Assembly (NCBI GenBank): GCA_902495075.1
Contig: CABUVO010000020.1
Location: 18,257-82,256 of the forward strand
Length of the DNA: 64,000 nt
DNA from: an uncultured Porphyromonadaceae bacterium
Lineage (GTDB): Bacteria; Bacteroidota; Bacteroidia; Bacteroidales; Muribaculaceae
Direction: 5' to 3'
Of the stretch, positions 15,445 to 24,716 are shown piece by piece. Under the pieces are notes generated by a model. The model saw only the letters and a program-made list of their open reading frames with translations. It did not search any database and was not told the DNA's origin. A program made the position numbers and the translations under genes. The stretch's first letter is position 1. The number at the start of each line of letters is the position of its first letter.

Positions 15445-17027
15445 TGTAAACTTGGATTTGCTACCGGAAAATTGCCTGTTATTGCTTTGAGACTCCACCA
15501 TACGGGGGTAAGCATGTCGTTCTCACCACCCATGCGTTGCAATGCCTCAGCGACGTGCTGTGGATTGGTACCTGTCGTGGTTATACAATAGGCGAAACGT
15601 TGCGGAAGCTGGTAGTTATTGAAATAAGTTCCTTCACCCATAGTGAGCACAGGCCATCCGGTGCGGCGTAGTTCATGGTATGCCTCCATACCCACCCAGA
15701 AGAGAGAAAGGAATTTCTGCTCACAAATGAGCTTTTCTTTGTTTGGATTATTATCCCACCCTGCGAGATTTCCGTTAAGGAATTTTGTGACGTTCTGTTC
15801 ATCAATAGGTGCCTTTACTTTTGAATACTGTTCATATTCAGCCCATTTGTAGCATGATGCAGCAACTGCATTTTCATAATAATCGCGTGCTGCTGTTTCT
15901 CCTCCGGTTATCAGACCCTTAAGGGCAGCTTCTGCGAGAATGAACTGTACTTCGGAATAATCCATGAGGAATGCATGGGCATCATCGCGCACAAGTACGT
16001 TGTAATTGAGGAATGAAGCATCTTTGCCTGCAACTCCGCCATCTTCCGGCTGACATCCGGCTATGGTTCCTTTCCAGTCATCAACACCTGAACGTTTTAT
16101 TGCCCATGTTGTGAGCCTTGGATCCTGTTCAACTTTTGATCCTTCATAATTAAGGGTCATTTTGAGGAACTGCTCGGCAATCAGATATGAACTGGATGAG
16201 AATTTACTTTGGTCAATGTCGATAGGACGGAAATGGTTGTAGTAGGGATCCACTCCTGTATTTCGTACGGTTGCGTTATCTCCATTTGATTCGAAAACAG
16301 GATACTTGGACGGATTGTCGAGCATCTCCTGCATTTTTTCGCCGGATTTCATTTCCGGTCGACCGCTGACGCGGCATAGGAGTCTGAGATAAATTGAATT
16401 GTTGAATTTTCTCCATTTTGCCATATCACCGGCATACATGAGATCCATTGTGCCTTTTTCGAACTTTGGCTTGGAAGCATAGAGCTCATTTGCTGTCTCA
16501 AGCTCCGCAAACATTTGTTCGTAAACCTCTTTCTGACTATCGAACTTCGGATGGTCGATGCCATTGTCTCCCTGATAAGCCTCGCTGTAAGGGATGTCTC
16601 CATATAAATCCGTGAGATTTGATAGAAGATAAACCTTAAGTGTCAGGGCTACTGCTTTACATGCATCGTCTTTAAATTTCTCTGCAAGCTTATACATGTG
16701 CACGGCATTGCCGGCTTTGGTGGCGTAGTTGCTCCACACAGAAGAGAACTGGTTGTCAGTAATCTTGTACCTGTGTCGTTCCTGTCCGCTCAGAGATGTG
16801 CATGCTGTAAATTGCACAAGTTCGTCACACCAATAGTAGGCGTAATAGGTATTGTTTTTCGCAGTGGAATAGAAAAGGCTCTCAAACATGCCGTAAGGTT
16901 GAAGTTCTCCTACGAGCATCTTGTTGGGGTCGGTGTTTGTTTCTTCGAAATCATGCGTACATCCGCCACATACGCCGCTGAGTATGATGAGAGAAGCTGC
17001 GAAATATATTTTTGATTTATTCTTCAT
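15441..17027 (-). CDS. SusD/RagB-family outer-membrane lipoprotein (SusD_2 type)
   Basis: The start ATG at 17027 gives MKNKSKIYFAASLIILSGVCGGC, a lipoprotein signal with the acceptor cysteine in GGC; the upstream in-frame ATG only adds residues overlapping the SusC gene. The 528-residue protein has the TPR-like helical pattern and the segment MAKWRKFNNSIYLRLLCRVSG that marks the SusD-like family of PF12771. It caps the adjacent SusC transporter on the cell surface and delivers substrate. Only 7 bp separate it from susC upstream, and it overlaps the next gene by 4 bp. Confidence 0.92.
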   Translation of the reverse strand: MKNKSKIYFAASLIILSGVCGGCTHDFEETNTDPNKMLVGELQPYGMFESLFYSTAKNNTYYAYYWCDELVQFTACTSLSGQERHRYKITDNQFSSVWSNYATKAGNAVHMYKLAEKFKDDACKAVALTLKVYLLSNLTDLYGDIPYSEAYQGDNGIDHPKFDSQKEVYEQMFAELETANELYASKPKFEKGTMDLMYAGDMAKWRKFNNSIYLRLLCRVSGRPEMKSGEKMQEMLDNPSKYPVFESNGDNATVRNTGVDPYYNHFRPIDIDQSKFSSSSYLIAEQFLKMTLNYEGSKVEQDPRLTTWAIKRSGVDDWKGTIAGCQPEDGGVAGKDASFLNYNVLVRDDAHAFLMDYSEVQFILAEAALKGLITGGETAARDYYENAVAASCYKWAEYEQYSKVKAPIDEQNVTKFLNGNLAGWDNNPNKEKLICEQKFLSLFWVGMEAYHELRRTGWPVLTMGEGTYFNNYQLPQRFAYCITTTGTNPQHVAEALQRMGGENDMLTPVWWSLKAITGNFPVANPSLQ

Positions 17028-17034
17028 GATAATG

Positions 17035-20000
17035 TTAGAATGAAAGTTTGACATTCACGCCATAGGTGCGGGTCATAGGAAGTGCTCCGGCTTCAACACC
17101 GCTATATACGTTGGTTCCAACCAGGGCTCCTGCCTCCGGGTCATAAAGCGGGAACTTTGTTATGCAGAATATGTTGGTGGCATAGAAACCGACAGATACA
17201 CCCTGAAATACTTTAGACTTGCGACATAATCTCGCAGGAAGGTTATAATCGAGACGCAGTTCCTTGAGTTTCAAGAAATCGGTCTTAAAAATATTCTCTT
17301 CAGTGAAATCTCGTTTGTAGATCAGAGTATAGTAGGAGTTGATGCTTCCCGTAACAGTCTTGTTCGGCTGATAGGTGATGGTTCCGTCAGAGCCAACGAC
17401 AGCATTGACACCCTCGACTACAAGGCCGTCGTAACGTCCTGGGAGAGAATTTTTCAATTTACCTTGATAGGCGAACATCGCGTGGGTAAGAGAATAGGCA
17501 TGACCACCCATCTGGGCGGTGAAGTTGAGACCGAGCGTAAAATCTTTGTATCTGAAATTCATAGCCATTCCACCTCTCCATGTGGGATTTATCTTACCAA
17601 AATTTTTGTTGGTAGTCTGGTCAAGAATTGGCAATCCCGTGCTTGGGTCTACAATCTTCATGCCGGAACAGTCAACTTTGTTGCCATTCTCATCCGTATA
17701 GAAAGAACCTTGTGGAGCGCGTTCATAACCTCGCCCATAAAGCCAGCCCATTTCCTTGCCTATGTAAGAGTAAATGTTTACTCCATTTCCTACAATATTC
17801 TGAGCCTGCTGGTAAGGGATTTCAGGATCCCATCCGTCTTCAAGGCTGACGAGTTTGTTCCAGTTGCGTGCCCAGTTGATGTCAATGCTCCATGTGAAAT
17901 CGCGTGTGCGGACAGGAACTCCATGCAAAGCAATTTCGATACCTTGATTCCGAATCTCTCCACAATTCATTTTCTTACTTGATGATCCGATTATGGGATC
18001 TGTGACAGCACTGATAATCTGGTTTGTTGTTCTTGAATTATAATAGGCGATATCGAAACCAAGACGGTTCATGAATAATTTAGTCTCTATACCAACTTCC
18101 CAGCTTTCTACATTCTCCGGTTTTATGAAATAATTCGCACGATTGCCAGGCAATTCATAGCTGCCGGGGTAAGTGGATGAACTTGTGTAGGAATCCACAA
18201 GCGTGTAGGGAGACGTGTCATTACCCACGTTTGCCCATGAGCCACGCACCTTGAGCATATTTACCCAAGGAGCCTTATCCTGCAGTTTCAATACCTGGTC
18301 AAGGAGTACGCTCGCTGATACTGAAGGGTAAAAGAAAGACCAGTTGTGGCGACCAAGTGCAGACGACCAGTCGTTGCGAGCGGTGATGTCGAGGAAGTAT
18401 GTATTGTCCCAACTTGCATTGAGAAAACCATAGAAACTGTTCACCACCTTGCGGCTCCTCCAGTTGTATTCACGGGGATTTTCACCGGTTGGTAGATTGG
18501 TTGAATTGTATACACCCTCTTCCCCGAGTTTTGATAGAGTGATTGAATGTCTCCAAACGCTGCGGGTCATGTTGTTTCCCCCGAATGCTGCATTAAGTCC
18601 AAGACGTTGACCGAATAGCTCATTGTTGACATACTTAAGCATGAAGTCGAGGTTGGTTTCATTGTCACGGTTGTTCTGCTCCCGGTAAAAGCCGGATTTA
18701 TATCCCGGTGTGCGGAAAGGTTTTTTCTGTTGACGGAAATCGGTCATGAAGTCAGTTCCGGCACGCAGATCAAGAGATAGTCCCTTTACAGGAAAAGATA
18801 CTTGAACGAGGACATTTCCATAAAAGCGATCCTTGTTTATAGAGTTTGTTGCTTCGTAAAGCTGCTGATATGGATTTCCTGGCTCGGTATTGCCGAGACG
18901 ATTTACCATTGATTTACCATCGTAACGATTGGATTCATAATTCTCCTTAGTGCATCTGCCTGCAAAATATTCGTTTTTATATGAATCCATGCTGATGTTG
19001 TTCGTACCCCATATAATATAATATGTAGGGGCGGAAGTGGAATAACCTGAGATAGGCGTGTTGTCAGACGTTTTGTGAAGGTAGTTACCTTTCGCCTGGA
19101 TCTTTATCCATTTGCTGACTTTAGTGTTGAATGAGAAGGATACGGAAGTATTGGTGTATCCGGTGTTGGGCATGATCCAGTTGTTGCGTGTGTCTGTTAC
19201 GGATACACGAGAACTCGTACCTTTTCCATTGTTTGAGGTAAGGGTCACAGAATTCTTGAAAGTTGTGCCCGTTCGGAATATTCCTGTATACCAATCATCT
19301 GCATATACATAGGGCAACAGAGTATATTCTCCAGTTTCCCAGTTGTATGACTCATACTGGTTTCTTAGTTTGGATGCATCGAACTTTTCACCGAAAGCAT
19401 ATCGAGAAGTGACTGTGGTAGGAGTGAAGCCTTCAGGTGCCTCCGTGTTTTTAAACTGCCAGAATCCGTATTGTCCGAATCCGTTGTCGTTGCCAGGTCC
19501 GTATTCTTTCTGGAAATCGGGGAAATAGCCGGCGCGCTCGAAAGTGACTGAAGAGTTGACTGTCACACCAATGCCTTTTGTCTTTTTACCGGATTTTGTA
19601 GTTATGACGATTGCACCGTTGGCAGCGCGTGATCCATAAAGAGCCGTGGCTGCAGGACCTTTCAGAACGGATACGCTTTCCACATCTTCAGGGTTGATTT
19701 CCGAAGCCGCGTTACCAAAGTCAACCGGGCTGTCGGCATTGGAATATGTTCCGCCGGATCCTGTGCCGGCATCGCCCGAGTTGATGGGCACACCATCAAC
19801 GACGAAAAGGGCTTCGTTGCTGCCATAGTTGAGCGATTGATCGCCACGGAGCACTATGCGCATTGAGCCTGCAGGTCCGCTGCCGGCACCGGTGGCGCTA
19901 AGTCCGGCAACTTTGCCGTCAAGGGCATTGAGCCAGTTTCCAGAAACAGTGTTGTTAAGATCCTCTCCTTCGACTTTTGTGACTGCATAACCCAAAGATT

Positions 20001-20664
20001 TCTGTTCTCGGGTAATGCCCAACGCCGTAACTACGACTTCGTTAAGGTTTGTTGAGGAAGACTTAAGTGCGATTTTTAGATTTTTTCCTTTGGTGGCTGT
20101 CATTTCTGCGGAATTGTAACCGACATAGCGGGCTACAACAACAGGATGCGCTGAAGCAACACGTATGATAAATTTTCCATCGGCATCTGTGGAAGCTCCT
20201 AAATTAGTGCCCTTGACCATCACGGTGGCACCGATGAGAGGTTCACCCTTCTCATCGACCACCGTGCCGGTCAGGTTCCAGCCGTTTCCCGGTTTCTTTT
20301 CCTCTGCTGGTGCTTCAGGCTGCTTTTTTTGCTCCTTTTTCTGTTCGAGAGCAGAGGCGCGTGCAAGCAGGATTTTTTTGTTTTGCACTTTTACGGAAGT
20401 TCCCGGCAGAGCTTCGCGTAGGATGGAAGAAATCGGTTTGTTTACCGCCTTGATAGTGACACGACGTTCGAGTGGCAGATCCGCATCCGCGTATGCGAAC
20501 GTGTAACTGCTTTTCTTCTCGATTACATTGAGAAGTTCCCTTACCGTAATGTTACGGGCATCAAGCGAGATTGCTTCTTTTTGCGCAAGAGCGTGAGAGG
20601 TTCCAGCCAAAAGAAGAATCAATACAGGGATAAGCCTGCATAGGGTTTTCAATTGATGAATCAT
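17035..20664 (-). CDS. SusC/RagA TonB-dependent transporter with STN domain
   Basis: A 1209-residue outer-membrane transporter. Order of parts: signal peptide ending HALAQ, STN domain (about 30-100, ISLDARNITVRELLNVIEKK), carboxypeptidase-like beta domain (about 130-210, GEPLIGATVMVKGTNLGAST), TonB box and plug (NEVVVTALGI, then GSRAANGAIVITTKSG near 350), then a 22-strand barrel to the terminal aromatic VKLSF. The STN domain is the hallmark of transporters that signal through FecR to an ECF sigma factor, and fecR lies immediately upstream (36 bp). With the SusD gene it forms the import complex of the leftward unit. Confidence 0.95.
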   Translation of the reverse strand: MIHQLKTLCRLIPVLILLLAGTSHALAQKEAISLDARNITVRELLNVIEKKSSYTFAYADADLPLERRVTIKAVNKPISSILREALPGTSVKVQNKKILLARASALEQKKEQKKQPEAPAEEKKPGNGWNLTGTVVDEKGEPLIGATVMVKGTNLGASTDADGKFIIRVASAHPVVVARYVGYNSAEMTATKGKNLKIALKSSSTNLNEVVVTALGITREQKSLGYAVTKVEGEDLNNTVSGNWLNALDGKVAGLSATGAGSGPAGSMRIVLRGDQSLNYGSNEALFVVDGVPINSGDAGTGSGGTYSNADSPVDFGNAASEINPEDVESVSVLKGPAATALYGSRAANGAIVITTKSGKKTKGIGVTVNSSVTFERAGYFPDFQKEYGPGNDNGFGQYGFWQFKNTEAPEGFTPTTVTSRYAFGEKFDASKLRNQYESYNWETGEYTLLPYVYADDWYTGIFRTGTTFKNSVTLTSNNGKGTSSRVSVTDTRNNWIMPNTGYTNTSVSFSFNTKVSKWIKIQAKGNYLHKTSDNTPISGYSTSAPTYYIIWGTNNISMDSYKNEYFAGRCTKENYESNRYDGKSMVNRLGNTEPGNPYQQLYEATNSINKDRFYGNVLVQVSFPVKGLSLDLRAGTDFMTDFRQQKKPFRTPGYKSGFYREQNNRDNETNLDFMLKYVNNELFGQRLGLNAAFGGNNMTRSVWRHSITLSKLGEEGVYNSTNLPTGENPREYNWRSRKVVNSFYGFLNASWDNTYFLDITARNDWSSALGRHNWSFFYPSVSASVLLDQVLKLQDKAPWVNMLKVRGSWANVGNDTSPYTLVDSYTSSSTYPGSYELPGNRANYFIKPENVESWEVGIETKLFMNRLGFDIAYYNSRTTNQIISAVTDPIIGSSSKKMNCGEIRNQGIEIALHGVPVRTRDFTWSIDINWARNWNKLVSLEDGWDPEIPYQQAQNIVGNGVNIYSYIGKEMGWLYGRGYERAPQGSFYTDENGNKVDCSGMKIVDPSTGLPILDQTTNKNFGKINPTWRGGMAMNFRYKDFTLGLNFTAQMGGHAYSLTHAMFAYQGKLKNSLPGRYDGLVVEGVNAVVGSDGTITYQPNKTVTGSINSYYTLIYKRDFTEENIFKTDFLKLKELRLDYNLPARLCRKSKVFQGVSVGFYATNIFCITKFPLYDPEAGALVGTNVYSGVEAGALPMTRTYGVNVKLSF

Positions 20665-20700
20665 TCTGTGAAATTAAGGTTAGTTATTTAAAGTATTTAA

Positions 20701-21687
20701 TTAGTTGATATATAAAGTGTTGTCTTCTATTTGATAATTGATGTCGGTCAGATAAGACAATACAGGCATCAGATCTTCGAGATCATCATTATGGAGAGTG
20801 AGGGAAACACGTTTGTCGAGATCAACATTTCCGGCGATATCCAGTTCTACGCTGTATTTCCGGCTAAGGGTGATCAGCAGGTCTCCCAACGGCTCGTTCT
20901 CAAGTTTGAGGCGAGGTTCTATCCATCTGCAGTAGTTTATTGCAGCTGTTTCCTCAACATTGCAGTCTCCGTTCGAGCGGTTGAATACAAGTCTTTGGTC
21001 GGGATGTATTGTTACTGGTTCTTTTATGTCTTTGCCTTCCACTTTTACCTTTCCTGTGAGCAGCACCACTTCTTCTTTTGAAGAGAAAGAATAGTTGCGG
21101 ACATCGAAAGATGTTCCCAGAACTTCAACTTCCATCTCTGTGAGCTTTACGACAAAAGGATGCTCTGCATCTTTTGTCACATCAAAAAATGCCTCACCTT
21201 CCACACTTACGCGACGTTTCCCATCCGCTAAAAACGATTCTGAATTATAAGTCAGTTTTGTGTCGGAGTTGAGTCGCACATTGGTGCCGTCGGGAAGTGT
21301 GAATTCACCGGTAGATCCTTTTGCCGTGATGAGAATTGTCTTGTTCTCTTCACTTGATCCGGCTGCAATATACGTTATAATTGCCGAGAGACACATTGCA
21401 ATTACAACCGCAGCATATTTTATAATGCGACGAATGCGGAATCTTCCGATCTTAGTGGATGAACCGTTATTCAATGAAATATCATTGAGCAGTCTGGTCA
21501 ATGCTGCGGGATTGAAAGTATCGCTGTCTTTCCCAAACTCTCTGTCCCATAGGGCAAGCATAGAGGATGACAGTTCCGGGTCGTCCTGATGATCCAGCAT
21601 CCATTGGCGTATGGTAACGCGGATATCGTCCGGAACGGAAGGATGGTTGTATATGAAATCCAATATCTTTTCGTAGTCCTTGTTCAT
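20701..21687 (-). CDS. FecR-family anti-sigma factor without an adjacent sigma gene
   Basis: A 328-residue protein: cytoplasmic N-terminal anti-sigma region (1-85), one transmembrane helix at about 88-110 (IIKYAAVVIAMCLSAIITYI), periplasmic FecR domain (about 120-215, TLPDGTNVRLNSDTKL and EGEAFFDVTKD) and a C-terminal DUF4974 domain that contacts the STN domain of the transporter. The expected ECF sigma gene is not next to it: upstream (14 bp) is a metallophosphoesterase gene instead. It must act on a sigma factor encoded elsewhere, for example the unpaired one at 2761-3336, or be a relic. Confidence 0.92.
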   Translation of the reverse strand: MNKDYEKILDFIYNHPSVPDDIRVTIRQWMLDHQDDPELSSSMLALWDREFGKDSDTFNPAALTRLLNDISLNNGSSTKIGRFRIRRIIKYAAVVIAMCLSAIITYIAAGSSEENKTILITAKGSTGEFTLPDGTNVRLNSDTKLTYNSESFLADGKRRVSVEGEAFFDVTKDAEHPFVVKLTEMEVEVLGTSFDVRNYSFSSKEEVVLLTGKVKVEGKDIKEPVTIHPDQRLVFNRSNGDCNVEETAAINYCRWIEPRLKLENEPLGDLLITLSRKYSVELDIAGNVDLDKRVSLTLHNDDLEDLMPVLSYLTDINYQIEDNTLYIN

Positions 21688-21701
21688 AGTGGAATTTCAG
21701 A

Positions 21702-23429
21702 TTAATTCATTTTTACTGAAAAATTTTTTGGTCGGTCAATGGTTTGTATATAGATTTTTCCGAAATTGTCAGTTACTTTTACTGTCACCCGTGTGTCGGG
21801 TTTCGAAGCTCTGGCTTTGAAAAAATGTGTGGAATATTGAGTTGAGAATGTGGATGTAGCTGTCGGCACTGCATTATGACTGAGTCTCTGGCATTCGTAA
21901 GACAGGATATGGAGAGGATCCTTTGTGCGCACGCGGCTCACATATAATGGAACACCCTCTTCTTCAATTTCAATTTTCCATCCCGGCTGCCAAGAGAAAA
22001 GGTTAACAAGAACCTCATTATTGTTGCTTACCTGATAATATACATCGGCGTAATCCTTTACCAGTTTTTTATATTGGGTATTTCCCGATACGCATGATTC
22101 ATCTATCCTGACCTTATTCAGATCATATACCCTAAACTGATAGTTCTCATCGAATCCAATACATTTGTAAGAATAATTTAGTTTCTTACCCTCAAGCCTA
22201 AGAACGCCGTAACCTCCGGGTGTGCCGTCGGTGCAGAGATGATTGCCGGCATAACCGCTTTTGCCTGTCCACCATAATGATCCGGAGAGCGATGCTACAT
22301 TATGTTCAGTCACACCCGGAAGATATGGCGATTCAACATTAAAGTTGCGGTGATAATGACCGGTGAAGAGAGTTACATTCGTGAATGAAGAAATTATTTC
22401 TTCCAGCTTATCAGTGTTTAGCATGTTCCTTTTCGTGGTGATATTCTGTCCTGACAGAGTCGGTTCGGCATAAAAAGGGACGTGTGCGCAAATTACTAAC
22501 GGAGAATTTTTATCGGAGATTGTTGAAAGGTCAGCCTTGAGCCATTCGAGTTGTTTTTCGGTCAGGGCACGATCATAAGACCTTTCACCCATCTCTGAGG
22601 CAGTGGCTCCCGGATTGTTGTATATCACATTATCAAGAATTATAAAATGCGCGTCTCCAATATTAAATGAATAGTAAGACGGAGCAATATTCATTCTGAA
22701 AATAGCAGAGGATTTCCAATCGTCAGCAATATAGGGATTGTTGTCGTGATTGCCGATGGTGTGAAAGATCGGAGAATTTATATCTTGCAGACATTTCACC
22801 GCGTCTATCAGATCAAAAGAATTTGATTTCCAAAATTGATCCCAGCTTGAATCTCCCAATGAGATTGAAACTACGTTTCTACCGGATTGCTTCTCGTGGG
22901 TGATAAAACTGTTTATATCCGGAAGCACTTTCGAATTGAACTGCTTGAGATCCTCAGTCCTATTCGCAAGATGCTGGTCGGCATGAATTATTATCGTGGA
23001 TGAATAATTATCGGCAGGGTAGAGTTTGAAATTGTGGATCTCTGCTTGCTTCGGTGGAAGAGTGAGAGTTTGATAGAATTGTGGCAGGTTATTGTTTAAT
23101 TCTGCGGTATAATTCTCGGGCAATGATACGAAAACGCAGTTGCAGGATTTATCGGATACTATTCGGTATTCGCCATTTTTATCAGTCAGTGTCACCTTTA
23201 TTCCATCGGACACGACTACGTCGGCTATTGGTGTCCCTTCCGGTGTTGTAACTTTACCGATTATTGTCGCTCCGTCGGTTTGCTCTCCGGCTGACTCGCC
23301 CGGTTTTTCAGGAGTCTCTTCATTTGAAGGAATTTCCATTATATCAGGAGGAGTTGTGTGGCTGCAGGAGCTGCTGCCGAAAAGCAAACCCGACAGAACT
23401 ACAAACAGTGTAATAGCGATATTTTTCAT
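21702..23429 (-). CDS. Calcineurin-like metallophosphoesterase lipoprotein
   Basis: A 575-residue lipoprotein (lipobox GSSSC at about residue 22) with a low-complexity linker, an N-terminal carboxypeptidase-regulatory-like domain (about 55-140), a central metallophosphoesterase domain and a C-terminal beta domain, the three-part layout of Bacteroidetes calcineurin-like phosphoesterases. Metal-ligand motifs in order are HADQH, LGDSSWD, GNHDN, CAHVPF and TGHYHRN, so the dinuclear centre looks complete. The family hydrolyses phosphomonoesters or diesters in the periplasm or at the surface. It lies between a GDPD and fecR in the same leftward run. Confidence 0.88.
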   Translation of the reverse strand: MKNIAITLFVVLSGLLFGSSSCSHTTPPDIMEIPSNEETPEKPGESAGEQTDGATIIGKVTTPEGTPIADVVVSDGIKVTLTDKNGEYRIVSDKSCNCVFVSLPENYTAELNNNLPQFYQTLTLPPKQAEIHNFKLYPADNYSSTIIIHADQHLANRTEDLKQFNSKVLPDINSFITHEKQSGRNVVSISLGDSSWDQFWKSNSFDLIDAVKCLQDINSPIFHTIGNHDNNPYIADDWKSSAIFRMNIAPSYYSFNIGDAHFIILDNVIYNNPGATASEMGERSYDRALTEKQLEWLKADLSTISDKNSPLVICAHVPFYAEPTLSGQNITTKRNMLNTDKLEEIISSFTNVTLFTGHYHRNFNVESPYLPGVTEHNVASLSGSLWWTGKSGYAGNHLCTDGTPGGYGVLRLEGKKLNYSYKCIGFDENYQFRVYDLNKVRIDESCVSGNTQYKKLVKDYADVYYQVSNNNEVLVNLFSWQPGWKIEIEEEGVPLYVSRVRTKDPLHILSYECQRLSHNAVPTATSTFSTQYSTHFFKARASKPDTRVTVKVTDNFGKIYIQTIDRPKNFSVKMN

Positions 23430-23482
23430 AAGCTACCTTATAACACTAACTTTAGAATCATTAAGCATTGAATCTTTCAAAC

Positions 23483-24310
23483 TTATTTTTTACTTACTTT
23501 CTTTACCTTTTTATCTTTTTTATCCTTAGAAGGTTTGTATTCTGAAAGGAGTTTGATGAGTTGATCAGGATGGTCAGTAGTGATGTAATCCACACCGAGG
23601 TCGATAAAATATTTCATATCTTCTTCAGTGTTGGCTGTCCATACATTTACTTCGATTCCTTGCTTATGTGCTTGTTCAACCCATTCAGGATGATTTTTCA
23701 GTACCTTTACCGAATAGTCTATACCGGAAAGACCAAGTTTCTTAATCTTTTTAGGGGAGAGATCTCCGTCAAGATAAAATATTTTTACACCCGTAGGAAA
23801 TATCTTTTTAAGTGTCATTGCCGCATTGAGAGAGAAGACAATTATATCTGTGCGGTCGAGCACGCCGTGTTTGCGTAAAAGTTCTGAAATTTTAGATGCG
23901 GCAACGTCTTCACGGGAATAATCGGTGAGTGATTTCATTTCGAGCACCAGACGGGTGGAGGGATGTTTGCGGACTTCCGCGAGATACTCATCGAGAGTTG
24001 GGATCTTTTCTCCATTGGGAAGCGAAATGGAACGTATCTGCTCGAATGGGGCGGTCTCCATAAAAAGTCCTTGGAAATTTTTGTCATGATTGACAACAAG
24101 GTGGTCGTCGGTGGTTAGCCATACATCTATTTCAGATCCGAAACATCCGATTGAATCGGCTTTGGCAAAAGAAGCGAGGGTGTTTTGCGCGGAATTTTCG
24201 GTGTTCCAGAAGCCACGATGTGCCACAACTTTTGTTTTGGCAGATGCTTCAAGCAATGTGAAAGAGCTTATGATTAAGCTCGAGGTTATGAAAAAACTAA
24301 AGAGTTTCAC
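23483..24310 (-). CDS. Secreted glycerophosphodiester phosphodiesterase (GDPD)
   Basis: A 275-residue protein with a signal peptide (residues 1-24, ending EASA) and a GDPD TIM-barrel. Catalytic/metal motifs: HRG with His31-Arg32, E60 and D62 in GSEIDVW, and His75 in NHD, then E in VLEMKS and the terminal VWTANTEEDM segment. The family splits glycerophosphodiesters into glycerol-3-phosphate and the alcohol. Periplasmic location follows from the signal peptide. It is the first gene of the leftward unit that leads through the phosphoesterase and FecR to SusC/D. The C-terminus is lysine-rich (KKDKKVKKVSKK). Confidence 0.9.
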   Translation of the reverse strand: MKLFSFFITSSLIISSFTLLEASAKTKVVAHRGFWNTENSAQNTLASFAKADSIGCFGSEIDVWLTTDDHLVVNHDKNFQGLFMETAPFEQIRSISLPNGEKIPTLDEYLAEVRKHPSTRLVLEMKSLTDYSREDVAASKISELLRKHGVLDRTDIIVFSLNAAMTLKKIFPTGVKIFYLDGDLSPKKIKKLGLSGIDYSVKVLKNHPEWVEQAHKQGIEVNVWTANTEEDMKYFIDLGVDYITTDHPDQLIKLLSEYKPSKDKKDKKVKKVSKK

Positions 24311-24457
24311 GATGTTATGTTGTTTTTAGATTTATCGGTATGTGTATAGAGGATGATTTCTTAGATCCCCCTCTGAATATATGATCCCTCAAAAATAAAA
24401 TATGCTAATGAAATTGAAAAATTTTTCTAAAAAATGATTAAATCGTTTGCACATTAT

Positions 24458-24488
24458 TTGGTAATATTAAAAATATGTGTTAGCTTTG
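24458..24488 (+). promoter_or_regulatory. Bacteroidetes-type promoter upstream of the sulfatase
   Basis: TTG at 24458-24460 and TAGCTTTG at 24481-24488 with a 20-bp spacer match the consensus. The start site would be near 24495. Confidence 0.7.
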
Positions 24489-24559
24489 CGACATCAAAAT
24501 ATTGTAAAGGCAATATGTTTGATGAAGTTTTTTCATAGGATTAGATTTTTTAAGGTTTA

Positions 24560-24598
24560 GTTACGGCTTGTCGGGAGACAAGCCGTAACAATTTTATT
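24560..24598 (+). terminator. Strong hairpin in the sulfatase leader (attenuator or sRNA terminator)
   Basis: A 13-bp perfect stem (24560-24572 with 24577-24589, loop GGGA) followed by AATTTTATT. It sits about 65-95 nt after the predicted start site and about 130 nt before the sulfatase start codon. Confidence 0.65.
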
Positions 24599-24716
24599 AA
24601 ACTCTTTAAATTTATTAAATAAATTTTGAAAAGTTTGATTAAATTTGTCGGCAAATTAAACAACTTCAACACAGCTTCTAAAAAAATTGACATCATTTTA
24701 ATTACTGTTAGTTGCC

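Larger units (their letters stand above)
24311..24716. other. Divergent regulatory region between GDPD and sulfatase genes
   Basis: A 406-bp gap. It holds a consensus rightward promoter (24458-24488) followed by a terminator-like hairpin (24560-24589) well before the sulfatase ATG, so it could produce either an attenuated leader or a short RNA of about 100 nt. A TAAATTTG box around 24640 lacks a partner at the right distance. No coding frame seen. Confidence 0.6.
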
